Part shown: piece by piece, positions 8,487 to 18,376 of the stretch
How the letters are laid out: every line of letters begins with the position of its first letter
How positions within the stretch are numbered: the stretch's first letter is position 1
Origin: Chitinophaga rhizophila
GTDB taxonomy: Bacteria > Bacteroidota > Bacteroidia > Chitinophagales > Chitinophagaceae
Assembly: GCF_019492185.1 (NCBI RefSeq)
Contig: NZ_JAICCF010000001.1
Span: 1,674,001 to 1,738,000 of the forward strand
DNA length: 64,000 nt
Reading direction: 5' to 3'
Made by a program: the position numbers and the translations under genes
The notes under the pieces: generated by a model
Seen by the model: the letters and a program-made list of their open reading frames with translations, nothing else
Database searches by the model: none
What the model was told of the DNA's origin: nothing

Positions 8487-8711
8487 GCTATCTCGAATGA
8501 ATGGCTTGTTTAATTGAAACGTAATATTAACAGCTTCCGCAATAATTCAGAAGTGCCTGGCTCCTCGCATGACAATGCGGTAACAATCTGCAAAACCCTT
8601 CTATAGAAGATACGCGCCCAGAGAACGCCCCATAGCACCGGATTACAATACCATGACAAATCGTCTGATCAGGATAGTATTGATGCTGAAAGGTAATCTC
8701 TGAGAATAGCG

Positions 8712-8719
8712 TAACTTTG
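8712..8719 (+). promoter_or_regulatory. Bacteroidota -7 box before kdsA
   Basis: TAACTTTG matches TAnnTTTG and ends 20 bp before the kdsA ATG at 8740, predicting a 5' leader of only ~15 nt. No convincing -33 TTG at the usual spacing. Confidence 0.6.
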
Positions 8720-8739
8720 CGGTCTCAAATACAAAAATC

Positions 8740-9567
8740 ATGTCAGCAACAACACATCTGAAATCCCTTTTTAAGGATCAATACAATCCTGACAACTTTT
8801 TTCTGATCGCCGGTCCGTGTGTAGTAGAGGATGAAGCGCTGCTGATGCATGTAGCTGAAAAAGTATCCGGAATCTGCAAGAGACTGAATATTCCATATAT
8901 GTTCAAGGCGTCTTACCGTAAAGCGAACCGTACCAGCATCAACTCCTTTAGCGGAGTAGGCGATGTAGAGGGTCTGGATTTGCTTCAGAAGACAAAAGAA
9001 ACGTTTGATCTGCCTGTTACAACCGATATTCACTCTGCGGCAGAAGCTGCCATGGCAGCGGCATACGTAGATGTATTACAGATTCCGGCATTTCTTTGCC
9101 GCCAGACAGACATACTGCTGGCAGCGGCGGAAACCGGTAAGTTTGTGAACGTAAAGAAGGGCCAGTTTGTAAGTGGAGAAGCAATGAAGTTTGCTGTAGA
9201 GAAAATAAAGCAATCAGGCAATGACAAGGTCTGGTTAACTGAACGTGGTACTACTTTCGGTTATCAGGACCTGGTAGTTGACTATCGTAATATTCCGGTG
9301 ATGCGTGAGCATGGCGTACCTGTAGTAATGGACTGTACGCACTCATTGCAGCAGCCTAACCAGACCAGTGGTGTAACAGGTGGTAATCCTAAACTGATTG
9401 GCACTATTGCAAAAGCAGCTATTGCTACTGGCGCAGATGGTATCTTTATTGAGACACATCCTGACCCATCAAAAGCAAAATCTGATGGCGCTAATATGTT
9501 ACATCTGGACTTGCTGGAAGGTTTACTGGAGCAACTGGTGAGAATCAGAGAAGTAGTAAAAAGCTAA
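8740..9567 (+). CDS. kdsA: 3-deoxy-8-phosphooctulonate synthase
   Basis: Condenses phosphoenolpyruvate with arabinose 5-phosphate to KDO-8-phosphate, the first committed step towards the KDO of lipopolysaccharide. The 275-residue product has the family blocks IAGPCVVED (23-31), FKASYRKANRTS (54-65), LQIPAFLCRQTD (~112-123), VNVKKGQF and a C-terminal IETHPDPSKAKSDGAN. Length matches the family (~280). It is monocistronic, with a near-start promoter box and a strong terminator. It indicates an LPS-bearing Gram-negative cell. Confidence 0.96.
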   Translation: MSATTHLKSLFKDQYNPDNFFLIAGPCVVEDEALLMHVAEKVSGICKRLNIPYMFKASYRKANRTSINSFSGVGDVEGLDLLQKTKETFDLPVTTDIHSAAEAAMAAAYVDVLQIPAFLCRQTDILLAAAETGKFVNVKKGQFVSGEAMKFAVEKIKQSGNDKVWLTERGTTFGYQDLVVDYRNIPVMREHGVPVVMDCTHSLQQPNQTSGVTGGNPKLIGTIAKAAIATGADGIFIETHPDPSKAKSDGANMLHLDLLEGLLEQLVRIREVVKS

Positions 9568-9591
9568 GAGCAACAGTCATTATATAGCAGT

Positions 9592-9640
9592 AATGCAGCG
9601 AAGACAGGTAGCAGGCTACTTTTCTTCGCTGCATTTTTTT
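9592..9640 (+). terminator. Rho-independent terminator after kdsA
   Basis: A 13-bp perfect stem, AATGCAGCGAAGA (9592-9604) with TCTTCGCTGCATT (9623-9635), an 18-nt loop and a T-run. Confidence 0.85.
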
Positions 9641-9851
9641 ATGCCGGATAGTGTACCCGGATTATTTGGCAGACGGTTTGCCTGATTACCTGCAAGGAAA
9701 GCGTTATGAGTGATGAGGAATGGGTTACTGATCAGGAGTAGCAGTGTAAAATTACCAGTGCCAATTCCTGATTCTTTTTCTTATATTGGTGTACGACCAA
9801 CTCATTTTCAGACTCATAATTAATACTAACACCCAAAAAAATTTACTCACC

Positions 9852-10253
9852 ATGATCAATTTACATGATGTAAAAGCAGGAGATACAGTTTTAGTGGAGT
9901 ATGAAGGACGCACTGTGGAAGGTCAGGTTTTAGAAGTTAACCGTGAAGACAAGCAGGTCTGCGTATTAACAGGCGAGCAGGAATTTTGGTATGATCTGAA
10001 AGACCTGTATGCTATTCCACTGAATGAAGAGCAGTTATTGAGGCTAAAGTTTAAAAAAGACGAATCTTTATCTGTTAACAGCGGCGGTGAGATCTATGTA
10101 AGAGGACCGTTCTCTGTGAAGCTGCACACACTTGATGGCGGGCCGGCTACTAGACTGGACTATCGTGATGAGCACAGGGAGATCAAAGGCGCTATTACTG
10201 TTAACCAGTTGCAGAATCATTATCATGAGATGACAAATTTCCACCTGGACTAA
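9852..10253 (+). CDS. Conserved hypothetical protein with SH3-like N-terminus
   Basis: I do not recognise a named family. From ATG 9852 the product has 133 residues. An earlier TTG start at 9786 would add a poorly typical stretch and is not favoured. The N-terminal ~50 residues (KAGDTVLVEYEGRTVEGQVLEVNREDKQVCVL) look like a small beta-barrel of the SH3/KOW kind. The C-terminal half is acidic and basic mixed, with no signal peptide or membrane segment, so it is probably cytoplasmic. It is a single gene with its own terminator. Confidence 0.75.
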   Translation: MINLHDVKAGDTVLVEYEGRTVEGQVLEVNREDKQVCVLTGEQEFWYDLKDLYAIPLNEEQLLRLKFKKDESLSVNSGGEIYVRGPFSVKLHTLDGGPATRLDYRDEHREIKGAITVNQLQNHYHEMTNFHLD

Positions 10254-10270
10254 GATATTCTTATAAACAG

Positions 10271-10302
10271 AAAATCCATCCGGACAGCCGGATGGATTTT
10301 TT
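10271..10302. terminator. Terminator between the SH3-like protein and DUF4382 genes
   Basis: A perfect 13-bp stem, AAAATCCATCCGG (10271-10283) with CCGGATGGATTTT (10288-10300), and a 4-nt loop. The A-run and T-run make it usable in both directions between these convergent genes. Confidence 0.85.
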
Positions 10303-10335
10303 ATTTGTGGTTATCAGCAATAGACACTCGGGTGA

Positions 10336-11139
10336 TTATCGTGTTAATGTCAGTGTGTCAATGTTGGTAACTTTACCTGTTTCCACAACTACGCTTTGTT
10401 TTACAACAGGTTGTAACAGGGAGTCTACCGAAATGTAGTGCAACGCATAGGTACCTGCCGCAAGGCCTTTCAGCATATAAGCGCCACCGGTACCTGAGTA
10501 GGTACTGGCAATGGTATCGTTACCATTCAGTACCAGTACAGCGGACGGCAGCACTGCTGGCAGGACTACTCCCCGGATACTTCCTCCCTGCGCTTCCAGG
10601 ATAGTTCGGATAACAGGCTTGAGGATGTATTTACCTGAATTGCCAGCTTCGTGTATAGATTTAGCTACATCAAAGTCCAGGAGTAACTTATATAATATAC
10701 CACCAGACACCGGCATATTGATTTTCAGCTTGATACCGGATGATTGTCCGCTTGGCGTTTGCAGTTTTACTGAGTCGCCGTTATTGGTAACTACCCAGTT
10801 GTTATCCCCCAGTACTAATCTTATTTCTTTTATAGTTCCTGATGTGATTTCAGCATCGGCCAGTACGGTATCTTTGTCATTAACGAGGGTGAGGAGGTTG
10901 TAGCGGCCTCTTTTCATACCGGGTAATGGCTGCCAACCATTGTCATCATTGTCATTGTAATTAACGTTAATTTCCTGAACGTCAATGTAGACAGCTTTAA
11001 AATCTCCGGGATCGTCTGTTAGTGCAACTTGTAAACGTGCTTTATCCTGTTTATCATCTTTTGAACAGGAGGTAATGAGCAAGGTAGTGCTTAGCAGCAG
11101 CATACTGCTAACAAGGTGTTTCAGTGCAGGCATTCTCAT
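10336..11139 (-). CDS. DUF4382 lipoprotein with carboxypeptidase-regulatory-like domain
   Basis: A 267-residue lipoprotein: signal sequence with lipobox (LLITSC, Cys ~25), then a DUF4382 domain (~35-185: LQVALTDDPGDFKAVYIDVQEI is characteristic) and a C-terminal transthyretin-like fold (~190-267: GSIRGVVLPAVLPSAVLVL, AYMLKGLAAGTYALHYI). Such proteins sit on the cell envelope and may bind sugars or structure the surface; no enzyme motif is visible. Single gene. Confidence 0.85.
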   Translation of the reverse strand: MRMPALKHLVSSMLLLSTTLLITSCSKDDKQDKARLQVALTDDPGDFKAVYIDVQEINVNYNDNDDNGWQPLPGMKRGRYNLLTLVNDKDTVLADAEITSGTIKEIRLVLGDNNWVVTNNGDSVKLQTPSGQSSGIKLKINMPVSGGILYKLLLDFDVAKSIHEAGNSGKYILKPVIRTILEAQGGSIRGVVLPAVLPSAVLVLNGNDTIASTYSGTGGAYMLKGLAAGTYALHYISVDSLLQPVVKQSVVVETGKVTNIDTLTLTR

Positions 11140-11474
11140 TCTATAGTGTATTTGGTTAAAATTTCCGACAATTGCTGAGCTAAAGTAGTACCTGAATCTA
11201 AAGGAAATTGGAAGAGTGAGAACGATCGGGGAAAGATACGGTGTATTTCACTTATAAAATACTGTAAGTAAGCGCAGAAGAAATTATCCACATTATGTAT
11301 ATGACATGTGAATGATGGAATAAGTGGCGCTGGAGGTAGGGTAAGGAATAGCGGTGGCAGGTATATTTTATCGTATAAATCATTGTAATAGATGGACATA
11401 GCATGCCCTGGGGTGGGGTGGCATCCATCAAATTACTACATTGCTGTTATTATACTGGTAAGCGGGAATGGAAA
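11140..11474. other. 335-bp intergenic region without a convincing gene
   Basis: It contains one minus-strand open frame (11136-11399, 87 codons), but its composition is not gene-like and I see no family match. No strong promoter box or hairpin stands out other than a weak ATGCC/GGCAT inverted pair near 11403-11424. Confidence 0.55.
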
Positions 11475-11696
11475 CTATAAATACCTGAGGGGGTTCCTGC
11501 GGGCGTTGAGGATATAATTTTTCATATTAACCCAGAACGCCATAATCATATACACGATGATTGGGGACCCCATCGTAAGGAATGAAGTATAGATAAAAAA
11601 CAGGCGGATACGTGAGGTTGCTATGCCCAGCTTATTGCCGATAGCTGTACAAACCCCGAAGGCCTGCCATTCCACGTAATCTTTAATTCTATTCAT
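11475..11696 (-). CDS. PspC domain membrane protein
   Basis: A 73-residue protein of the PspC (phage-shock protein C) family: RIKDYVEWQAFGVCTAIGNKLGIATSRIRLFFIY is the amphipathic PspC start, followed by one transmembrane helix (LTMGSPIIVYMIMAFWV, ~41-57). Stand-alone PspC proteins are common in Bacteroidota and are inferred to take part in envelope stress. Its promoter box lies only 5 bp before the start codon, so the mRNA is probably leaderless. Confidence 0.85.
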   Translation of the reverse strand: MNRIKDYVEWQAFGVCTAIGNKLGIATSRIRLFFIYTSFLTMGSPIIVYMIMAFWVNMKNYILNARRNPLRYL

Positions 11697-11700
11697 ATAT

Positions 11701-11731
11701 CAAATTTATTACAATCCCGGCTCAAAAACAA
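11701..11731 (-). promoter_or_regulatory. Complete -33/-7 promoter abutting the pspC-like start codon
   Basis: On the minus strand a TTG (11731-11729), a 20-bp spacer and TAAATTTG (11708-11701) form a full Bacteroidota promoter. The start codon is at 11696, so transcription is expected to begin at or next to the ATG. Confidence 0.6.
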
Positions 11732-11884
11732 GTTCAATTTCTATACCGGAAAGCGGCTGATAGTGCGCTGGCAGTGAATTAGCGGCATATTTAACAGTGT
11801 TACTTCAGGGCGACCGGTCATTTTGCGAGCTGACCATTTATAGACAATCGTCTACATATCTTTTAAAAACTTGTTGAATTTAAT

Positions 11885-11892
11885 TAATTTTG
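11885..11892 (+). promoter_or_regulatory. Bacteroidota -7 box before the aconitase gene
   Basis: TAATTTTG matches TAnnTTTG. It lies downstream of the TTG at 11871 that could otherwise be read as an early start, and 38 bp before ATG 11931. This supports 11931 as the real start. Confidence 0.6.
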
Positions 11893-11930
11893 CGGTGCAT
11901 TTTCTAACCGGTCTTAAATTATTTTTTTCC

Positions 11931-14198
11931 ATGGTGTTTGATATTGAAATGATTAAAAAAGTGTACGCGGCACTGCCGGGTAAGGTGGAAGCTACCCGTA
12001 AAATGCTGGGACGCCCGCTCACACTGTCAGAAAAGATTTTATATGCTCACTTATATGCACCTACCACTGCGGCGTTTGAGCGTGGAAAGTCTTATGTGGA
12101 GTTTGCTCCCGATCGCGTAGCGATGCAGGATGCTACCGCGCAGATGGCGCTGTTGCAGTTCATGACCTGTGGTCGTGATAAAGTTGCAGTTCCTTCTACC
12201 GTACACTGTGATCACCTCATTCAAGCTAAGACAGGCGCCACAGAAGATCTGGCGACTGCCGTGGATACCAACAGGGAAGTATACGACTTCCTGGCGTCTA
12301 TCTCTAACAAATACGGTATTGGTTTCTGGAAGCCAGGCGCTGGTATCATTCACCAGGTAGTACTGGAAAACTATGCGTTTCCGGGCGGTCTGATGATTGG
12401 TACTGACTCTCACACTCCTAATGCGGGTGGTTTGGGTATGCTGGCAATCGGTGTAGGTGGTGCTGATGCGGTTGACGTAATGGCAGGTCTGCCATGGGAG
12501 CTGAAAATGCCTAAACTGATCGGTGTTAAACTGACTGGTAAACTGAGTGGCTGGGCTTCTGCAAAAGACGTAATTCTGAAAGTAGCAGGCGTACTGACTG
12601 TTAAGGGTGGTACTGGCTGTATCGTTGAATATTTTGGTGAAGGTGCTGATAGCCTGAGCGCTACCGGTAAAGGTACTATCTGTAACATGGGTGCTGAAAT
12701 CGGTGCTACTTGTTCTGTATTTGCTTACGATAGCAAGATTGCTGCTTACCTGAATGCTACTGAGCGTCAGGAAATAGCTGCTCTGGCTGACGGAGTAAAA
12801 GAACACCTGCGTCCGGATGCTGAAGTATATGCTGAACCTGCAAAATACTACGATCAGGTAATTGAAATCAACCTGAACGAACTGGAACCACATGTAAATG
12901 GTCCGTTCACTCCGGATTTAGCATGGCCTATTTCTAAATTTGCACAGGCTGTAAGAGAAAACAACTGGCCAGAGAAACTGGAAGTTGCACTGATCGGCTC
13001 CTGTACTAACTCTTCTTACGAAGATATCTCCCGTGCTGCTTCCCTGGCGAAACAGGCGGTTGATAAAAACCTCGACGTAAAAGCTGAATATACTATCACA
13101 CCGGGTTCTGAACTGGTACGTTATACCATCGAAAGAGACGGTCTGTTGAATACCTTCGATCAGATCGGTGGTGTTGTACTGGCTAATGCCTGCGGTCCTT
13201 GTATCGGCCAGTGGGCTCGTCACATCGATGATCCAAACCGTAGAAACTCAATCATCACTTCCTTCAACCGTAACTTCGCTAAAAGGAATGATGGTCTGGC
13301 TGCTACGCACGCTTTCGTTGCTTCTCCTGAGATCGTTACAGCTTTTGCAATCGCAGGTGACCTGACGTTCAACCCGCTGACTGACAAACTTAAGACTAAA
13401 GACGGTCAGGAAGTAATGCTGGACGAACCAAGTGGTTTTGAACTGCCTACTAAAGGTTTCTCTGTAGAAGATCCTGGTTATCAGGCTCCTGCAGCTGATG
13501 GTAGCGGTGTTCAGGTAATCGTATCTCCAACCAGCGACCGTCTGCAACTGCTGGCACCATTCGCTGCATGGGAAGGTACAGATCTGAAAGGTCTGAAACT
13601 GCTGATCAAAGCAAAAGGTAAATGTACTACTGACCATATCTCTATGGCTGGTCCGTGGTTAAAATACCGTGGTCACCTCGACAACATATCTAATAATATG
13701 CTGATCGGTGCGGTGAACGCATTCAATGACAAAACTGACACCGTTAAGAACCAGCTGAATGGCGAATACGCAGGCGTACCTGTTGTACAGCGCGCATATA
13801 AAGCTGCTAATATCGGTTCTATCGTGGTAGGTGATGAAAACTATGGTGAAGGTTCCAGCCGTGAACACGCTGCTATGGAACCACGTCACCTGGGCGTTCG
13901 TGCTATCCTGGTGAAATCTTTCGCCCGTATTCACGAAACTAACCTGAAAAAGCAGGGTATGCTCGGATTGACCTTCGCTAACAAGGAAGATTACGATAAA
14001 ATCCAGGAAGATGATACATTAGATATCGTTGGCCTGAATGATTTCGCACCTGGCAAGCAGCTGACTGTTGTGGCTAACCACAAAGACGGCAGCAAGGACG
14101 AAATAGCAGTAAACCATACCTACAATGAACAACAGATTGAGTGGTTCAAAGCAGGTGGTGCACTGAACGTAATCCGTGCCCAGTTTGCAAATGCATAA
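11931..14198 (+). CDS. Aconitate hydratase
   Basis: TCA-cycle enzyme that isomerises citrate to isocitrate with a [4Fe-4S] cluster. 755 residues from ATG 11931 ([18 protein letters not shown]). Cluster cysteines are in [10 protein letters not shown] and ACGPCIGQW, and the C-terminal swivel domain has [22 protein letters not shown]. The size and pattern fit the mitochondrial-type aconitase found across Bacteroidota rather than AcnB. Single gene with promoter box and terminator. Confidence 0.95.
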   Translation: MVFDIEMIKKVYAALPGKVEATRKMLGRPLTLSEKILYAHLYAPTTAAFERGKSYVEFAPDRVAMQDATAQMALLQFMTCGRDKVAVPSTVHCDHLIQAKTGATEDLATAVDTNREVYDFLASISNKYGIGFWKPGAGIIHQVVLENYAFPGGLMIGTDSHTPNAGGLGMLAIGVGGADAVDVMAGLPWELKMPKLIGVKLTGKLSGWASAKDVILKVAGVLTVKGGTGCIVEYFGEGADSLSATGKGTICNMGAEIGATCSVFAYDSKIAAYLNATERQEIAALADGVKEHLRPDAEVYAEPAKYYDQVIEINLNELEPHVNGPFTPDLAWPISKFAQAVRENNWPEKLEVALIGSCTNSSYEDISRAASLAKQAVDKNLDVKAEYTITPGSELVRYTIERDGLLNTFDQIGGVVLANACGPCIGQWARHIDDPNRRNSIITSFNRNFAKRNDGLAATHAFVASPEIVTAFAIAGDLTFNPLTDKLKTKDGQEVMLDEPSGFELPTKGFSVEDPGYQAPAADGSGVQVIVSPTSDRLQLLAPFAAWEGTDLKGLKLLIKAKGKCTTDHISMAGPWLKYRGHLDNISNNMLIGAVNAFNDKTDTVKNQLNGEYAGVPVVQRAYKAANIGSIVVGDENYGEGSSREHAAMEPRHLGVRAILVKSFARIHETNLKKQGMLGLTFANKEDYDKIQEDDTLDIVGLNDFAPGKQLTVVANHKDGSKDEIAVNHTYNEQQIEWFKAGGALNVIRAQFANA

Positions 14199-14226
14199 TC
14201 AGCTTTATGCTATAAAATGATAAAGG

Positions 14227-14257
14227 ATCCCGTCTGCGTCTGCAGACGGGATTTTTA
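14227..14257 (+). terminator. Rho-independent terminator after aconitase
   Basis: An 11-bp stem, ATCCCGTCTGC (14227-14237) with GCAGACGGGAT (14242-14252), a 4-nt loop and a T-run. The next gene starts only 18 bp later. Confidence 0.88.
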
Positions 14258-14274
14258 TTTTTACCTTTACCCCT

Positions 14275-14919
14275 ATGCAGAAAGAAACTTTACAAAACGT
14301 CTGGCAACAACTGCTGGAACCCTACACAAAGAATCAGGCATTTATAGATCAGGGATTTGAGCTGCTCTCAGATCACTATTCCGCAACCCACCGCCATTAC
14401 CATAACCTTTCCCATATCTATGCGCTACTGCAACTGCAGGTAAAGCATAGCGACCTTATTACGGATAATGAGAACTTTCTCCTGGCAATCTTCTTCCATG
14501 ATATCATCTACGATATCCAGCAGGTGGACAATGAGGAGAAGAGTGCGATGGCCGCAGCTGAGTTCCTTTTCCAGACAGATTACCCGGCGAACGATATAGA
14601 AACCGTCATGCACTTTATCCGTGCTACAAAGTCGCATGAGAATACTACCGGCAATCCGGATCTGGACTATTTCCTGGATTTCGACCTGTCTATATTAGGA
14701 GCACCTGCTGAGCAGTATCAGGCATATGCAGAACAGATCAGAAAGGAATATCATATTTATTCAGATATCGTGTATAATGCCGGCAGGAGAAACGCCTTAC
14801 AGCATTTTCTAAATGCACCAGCGATATTCAAGACTACCGCTTTCAGAGAGCAATATGAGGCAGTTGCTATTGAGAATATCAGGACAGAAATGGCATCATT
14901 GCAGACACAGTTCTCTTAA
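14275..14919 (+). CDS. HD-superfamily metal-dependent hydrolase (predicted)
   Basis: 214 residues. The motifs HYHNLSHI (~41-48), FFHDIIYD (~78-85) and a downstream D in LDYFLDFDLSILG are those of the COG4339 group of predicted metal-dependent HD phosphohydrolases. H...HD...D would bind the metal ions. The physiological substrate is not known. It overlaps the convergent DUF4421 gene by 4 bp. Confidence 0.85.
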   Translation: MQKETLQNVWQQLLEPYTKNQAFIDQGFELLSDHYSATHRHYHNLSHIYALLQLQVKHSDLITDNENFLLAIFFHDIIYDIQQVDNEEKSAMAAAEFLFQTDYPANDIETVMHFIRATKSHENTTGNPDLDYFLDFDLSILGAPAEQYQAYAEQIRKEYHIYSDIVYNAGRRNALQHFLNAPAIFKTTAFREQYEAVAIENIRTEMASLQTQFS

Positions 14920-16022
14920 AAGAGTGGCTTCTTCAGCGTAAATCTTCTGGCTAAACTAACGCGGAAATTGCCTGCTCCCATTGTCTGGTAGGTATCAGGC
15001 ACGGGAGACTGGCTGCGCGTAGTCAGGTATACATAGTGGATACCTGCAAAGTACCTGCTGGAGTTATAACCTACGGATATCCGCACATTATTATTGAACT
15101 GAAGACCTATCTTCCTCAGGTCGGTAGCTGCTACCCTGTTCATGATTGTATGATTGACGCCAAGGCTGCCACTCAGGGATAGTGTAGTAAACCAATGTTG
15201 CTTATAAACGAATGTATGCGCATATCCGGCATTAGCAGCAGCGCTGATAATACGCGTGCGGTTGAAGTTCTCTCCGTTGAAGAAACCGGTACTTTGAATG
15301 TAGGAAGGTATCAGCCCGGAGTCGCCTTTCATCCTTACACCAAAAACCTCCCCTCCCACCAGAAATGACCCGGCGCTTTTTTTCTGGTAGTCGTTTTGTA
15401 AGTAGGCCGCCCGGTAGGAGAAGCGCTTGGAATTAAAGATATACTGTACGTTTAACCCGATGTTGACATTACGGGCATCCGGACGGATCATTTCCACATT
15501 ATTGGAACCGGCATTAGTACCCAGGCTGCTTATCAGCTGACGGGTATTGGCGATATAGTAACCATTATAAATCTGTCCGTAGAAATCTACTACCAGTCTG
15601 CGGGTATAAATGTGGGTCTGCAGATCCAGCATTTTGGTCTTACCGTACTCTCCACTTTCCTTATTGATCGCCGACAGGTTAAAGGCCAGATTAATAGCAA
15701 GGAAACGGTAGTTGAACCCAAAACCGACGTTAAAGGGCGTATTGGGCCGGTATAAGACATCTTTTGAGCTTTTAGCATTAACTACCCCATTATCAGTAAC
15801 GGAGCCTTCTACGATATCATTATCCACTATATCGTAGTTGTTATACTTTCTGGAACCAAACAGGCGGACAGTAAGGTCTTCTGTATGCTCTTCGATATAG
15901 TTGGAATCATTTTCGGCTTCCAGCCAGCGGATGGCCTTTTTGAAAAATGGGGTATGTTGTGCAGAAACTGCTACACAAATCAGCAAACATGCCGTCAATA
16001 AAGCAAGCCATTTCAGCATCAC
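14916..16022 (-). CDS. DUF4421 domain protein, exported
   Basis: A 368-residue protein with a signal peptide (~1-21, ending VSA-Q) and no further hydrophobic helices. The body is rich in alternating beta-strands (FNVGFGFNYRFLAINLAFNL, NVRISVGYNSSRYFAGIHYVYL) and ends in aromatic F, as outer-membrane beta-barrel proteins do. It matches my memory of DUF4421, a Bacteroidota family of unknown function. Outer-membrane location is inferred. Confidence 0.8.
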   Translation of the reverse strand: MMLKWLALLTACLLICVAVSAQHTPFFKKAIRWLEAENDSNYIEEHTEDLTVRLFGSRKYNNYDIVDNDIVEGSVTDNGVVNAKSSKDVLYRPNTPFNVGFGFNYRFLAINLAFNLSAINKESGEYGKTKMLDLQTHIYTRRLVVDFYGQIYNGYYIANTRQLISSLGTNAGSNNVEMIRPDARNVNIGLNVQYIFNSKRFSYRAAYLQNDYQKKSAGSFLVGGEVFGVRMKGDSGLIPSYIQSTGFFNGENFNRTRIISAAANAGYAHTFVYKQHWFTTLSLSGSLGVNHTIMNRVAATDLRKIGLQFNNNVRISVGYNSSRYFAGIHYVYLTTRSQSPVPDTYQTMGAGNFRVSLARRFTLKKPLF

Positions 16023-16057
16023 ATTACAATTGAAGTATTAACACCTTGTTTCCTACG

Positions 16058-16549
16058 TTACTTCGGCAGCTCAATTACCTCCAGCTGACTGATATTACCA
16101 TCTGATAATTCAAAGCGTAACAAAGTTTTGACCTTGTGCCATCCTTGAATCCCACAGGCTCCCGGATTAATATGCAATAGTTGCAGAGCCGGATCAGGCA
16201 TTACCTTTAATATATGGGAATGACCACATATGAATAATTTGGGCTTATATTCCTTCAGCTGTTCTTTGATACCCGGGGCATATTTTCCGGGATATCCACC
16301 AATATGGATCATGAAAACCTTTACCTGCTCTATCTCAAAGGACAGATGCAGTGGATAACGCACCCTTAACTCAGCGCCATCGATATTACCATATACTGCA
16401 CGAAAAGGCTTGAAAGCCTCCAGTTTATCCGCCAGTGCTGTGTTCCCGATATCCCCGCCGTGCCAGATCTCATCGACTTTATCGAAATATCTAAATACGT
16501 CAGGGTGCAGGTAACTATGTGTATCTGACATCAAACCTATCTTCTTCAT
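16058..16549 (-). CDS. YfcE/MJ0936-type metallophosphoesterase
   Basis: 163 residues carrying the full calcineurin-like motif set: SDTH (8-11), GGDIGN (31-36), GNID (55-58), MIHIGGYPG (~80) and GHSH (~110-113). These proteins are cytoplasmic phosphodiesterases with activity on model substrates; the natural substrate is unclear. Single gene, 35 bp after the DUF4421 start on the same strand. Confidence 0.9.
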   Translation of the reverse strand: MKKIGLMSDTHSYLHPDVFRYFDKVDEIWHGGDIGNTALADKLEAFKPFRAVYGNIDGAELRVRYPLHLSFEIEQVKVFMIHIGGYPGKYAPGIKEQLKEYKPKLFICGHSHILKVMPDPALQLLHINPGACGIQGWHKVKTLLRFELSDGNISQLEVIELPK

Positions 16550-16564
16550 GCATCAAAATTGGGC

Positions 16565-16572
16565 CAAAAGTA
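16565..16572 (-). promoter_or_regulatory. Bacteroidota -7 box before the phosphoesterase gene
   Basis: The minus strand reads TACTTTTG, a TAnnTTTG match, 16 bp before the start codon at 16549. Confidence 0.45.
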
Positions 16573-16614
16573 AAATAACATTTAGTATTTTACTGATAAT
16601 ATATACCTATTTTT

Positions 16615-17478
16615 ATGCAAACCGATATTACCGGCAGGTTATTGATCTGCTGTCCTGACCGGCCCGGTATAGTTGCCGGCGTATCCCAATTCCTGTTTAC
16701 CTGTGGCGCAAATATCCTGGATGCCAGTCAGCATAGTACTGATCCGAAGGAAGGTCTTTTCTTCATGCGCATGGTCTTTCACCTTGAAAATACTGCTGTC
16801 ACTATCGCTGAACTGGAAAAACAGTTCCAGGAAAAGGTAGCAGCGCCGCTAAAAATGGATTGGCGTATTGATTACAGCTCCCACCGCAAGAAAATGGCTA
16901 TCATGGTATCCCGTTATGATCACTGCCTGATGGAATTATTATGGCGCTGGCGCAGCGGAGAACTACCGGTGGATATTCCCCTGGTTATCTCCAATCATGA
17001 AGATCTCAGGGAGGTAACTGAAGATTTTGGTATACCCTTCCACTATCTTCCTGTGGATCCGGGAAGTAAAGCAGCCAGAGAACAGGAAGCTATTCAACTG
17101 ATACAGGATGCGAAGGCTGATTTTACTGTACTGGCCCGCTATATGCAGATATTATCGCCGTCCTTTGTCAGCACATTCCCGGGAAAGATTATCAATATTC
17201 ATCACTCCTTTCTGCCGGCCTTCGCAGGTGCAAATCCCTATAAAAATGCCTATACACGGGGTGTAAAACTAATTGGAGCTACTGCCCATTATGTAACTGA
17301 CGACCTGGATGAAGGACCGATCATTGATCAGGATGTAGCCAGGGTAAGTCATCGTCACGCAGTGAATGACCTGGTGATGTTAGGCAGGGACATCGAAAGA
17401 CAGGTGTTAACAAGAGCAGTTATTGCACACGTTGAAGACAGGGTGATTATACATGGCAACAAGACAATCGTGTTCTGA
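16615..17478 (+). CDS. purU: Formyltetrahydrofolate deformylase
   Basis: Hydrolyses 10-formyl-THF to formate and THF, balancing one-carbon pools and supplying formate for purine synthesis. 287 residues: an N-terminal ACT domain (~7-85, [19 protein letters not shown]) and a formyltransferase fold with [11 protein letters not shown] (catalytic His) and [19 protein letters not shown] (catalytic Asp). Length matches the family. Gene stands alone, divergent from the phosphoesterase. Confidence 0.95.
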   Translation: MQTDITGRLLICCPDRPGIVAGVSQFLFTCGANILDASQHSTDPKEGLFFMRMVFHLENTAVTIAELEKQFQEKVAAPLKMDWRIDYSSHRKKMAIMVSRYDHCLMELLWRWRSGELPVDIPLVISNHEDLREVTEDFGIPFHYLPVDPGSKAAREQEAIQLIQDAKADFTVLARYMQILSPSFVSTFPGKIINIHHSFLPAFAGANPYKNAYTRGVKLIGATAHYVTDDLDEGPIIDQDVARVSHRHAVNDLVMLGRDIERQVLTRAVIAHVEDRVIIHGNKTIVF

Positions 17479-17549
17479 TAAGAGCTATTAAAACTATATG
17501 GGAAGTAACAGCGCTACATATATGGAGAAGGTAGTTGCTTCCTGAACAG

Positions 17550-17590
17550 AGGCGGCTATCTCAATGGTATCTGAGATAGCCGCCTTTATA
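17550..17590 (+). terminator. Long hairpin after purU
   Basis: A perfect 14-bp stem, AGGCGGCTATCTCA (17550-17563) with TGAGATAGCCGCCT (17572-17585), and an 8-nt loop. The T-run is short (TTATA), so termination is likely but less certain than for other hairpins here. Confidence 0.65.
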
Positions 17591-17682
17591 TAAGAAAACT
17601 GATGTGATCGACTTACCTATTTAAGGTATACTAAGGATATTCCATCGGGATGAATACATCCATGGAGTATATCTTTATACGT

Positions 17683-18282
17683 TTATTGCTTCTTCACAAA
17701 TCGGCCTAAACCTCTACCTGCCATTGCATAAGATTCGGTAATACGCGCACCGGTATCGAAGTCCATACCGAAGGCCATTCTACCCGGTGCTTTATCCACA
17801 GATAGCTTGGCAATTACTTTACTCTTATCTGCAGTCTCCACAATTAAAGCCTCACCATTGACGTATGCGTTCTTGCGCATAACGCCGACGTTAAAGCCTG
17901 GTTCTACGAAAGTAGTATTAAAGATAAGCGTATACTTTGCCTTTGGATTTTTACCTGACTTAACACCACTTGCTTCGGAAAACAGCTCGTCAAACTTAGG
18001 CTCAAAACGTGCAGCTCTGTCGGCTTTCCAGGCTGCAGCCCAGGTATCACCCCGGCCAGCTTCCTTCTTGTTATACTCGTCTGTTTTCTTTTTGATGTAA
18101 TCATTCTCATCATCAAATTCACCTACTTTAACAGCGTCATAGGTAAATTCGGTGTTGATCTCTGTTTGTCCTTTCAGTACAGAGAGGTCGCCTTCTTTCA
18201 GCTTAATTTTCTGAGCATCTACTGTGAGTGTGGAGGATAAAACGATTGCAGCTACAATTGCTAATCCGGAGAATAACTTCAT
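17683..18282 (-). CDS. Exported hypothetical protein
   Basis: Not a family I can name. The 199-residue product starts at 18282 with a clear signal peptide (MKLFSGLAIVAAIVLSSTLTVDAQ). An upstream ATG at 18357 is rejected because a -7 box (18304-18311) lies between the two. The mature part is charged (a lysine/glutamate stretch, DDENDYIKKKTDEYNKKEAG), then beta-rich (KYTLIFNTTFVEPGFNVG). It is probably a periplasmic soluble protein. Confidence 0.75.
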   Translation of the reverse strand: MKLFSGLAIVAAIVLSSTLTVDAQKIKLKEGDLSVLKGQTEINTEFTYDAVKVGEFDDENDYIKKKTDEYNKKEAGRGDTWAAAWKADRAARFEPKFDELFSEASGVKSGKNPKAKYTLIFNTTFVEPGFNVGVMRKNAYVNGEALIVETADKSKVIAKLSVDKAPGRMAFGMDFDTGARITESYAMAGRGLGRFVKKQ

Positions 18283-18303
18283 GATACTTATGTTTTTATA
18301 TGC

Positions 18304-18311
18304 CAAATATA
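18304..18311 (-). promoter_or_regulatory. Bacteroidota -7 box before the exported hypothetical gene
   Basis: The minus strand reads TATATTTG (TAnnTTTG), 22 bp before the start codon at 18282. Confidence 0.5.
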
Positions 18312-18376
18312 TAAAAGCAGAAGAAGAAAAAACTGCTGCCGGAAAGAATGCGTACATTCCGCAATTGTTGACACTA

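Noticed and set aside
11136..11399. 87-codon minus-strand open frame just upstream of the DUF4382 gene
   Set aside because: It overlaps the DUF4382 start by 4 bp, has no recognisable domain or promoter box and a composition unlike nearby genes. Most likely chance.
12051..12893. 280-codon minus-strand open frame opposite aconitase
   Set aside because: It is antisense to conserved aconitase sequence and has no domain pattern.
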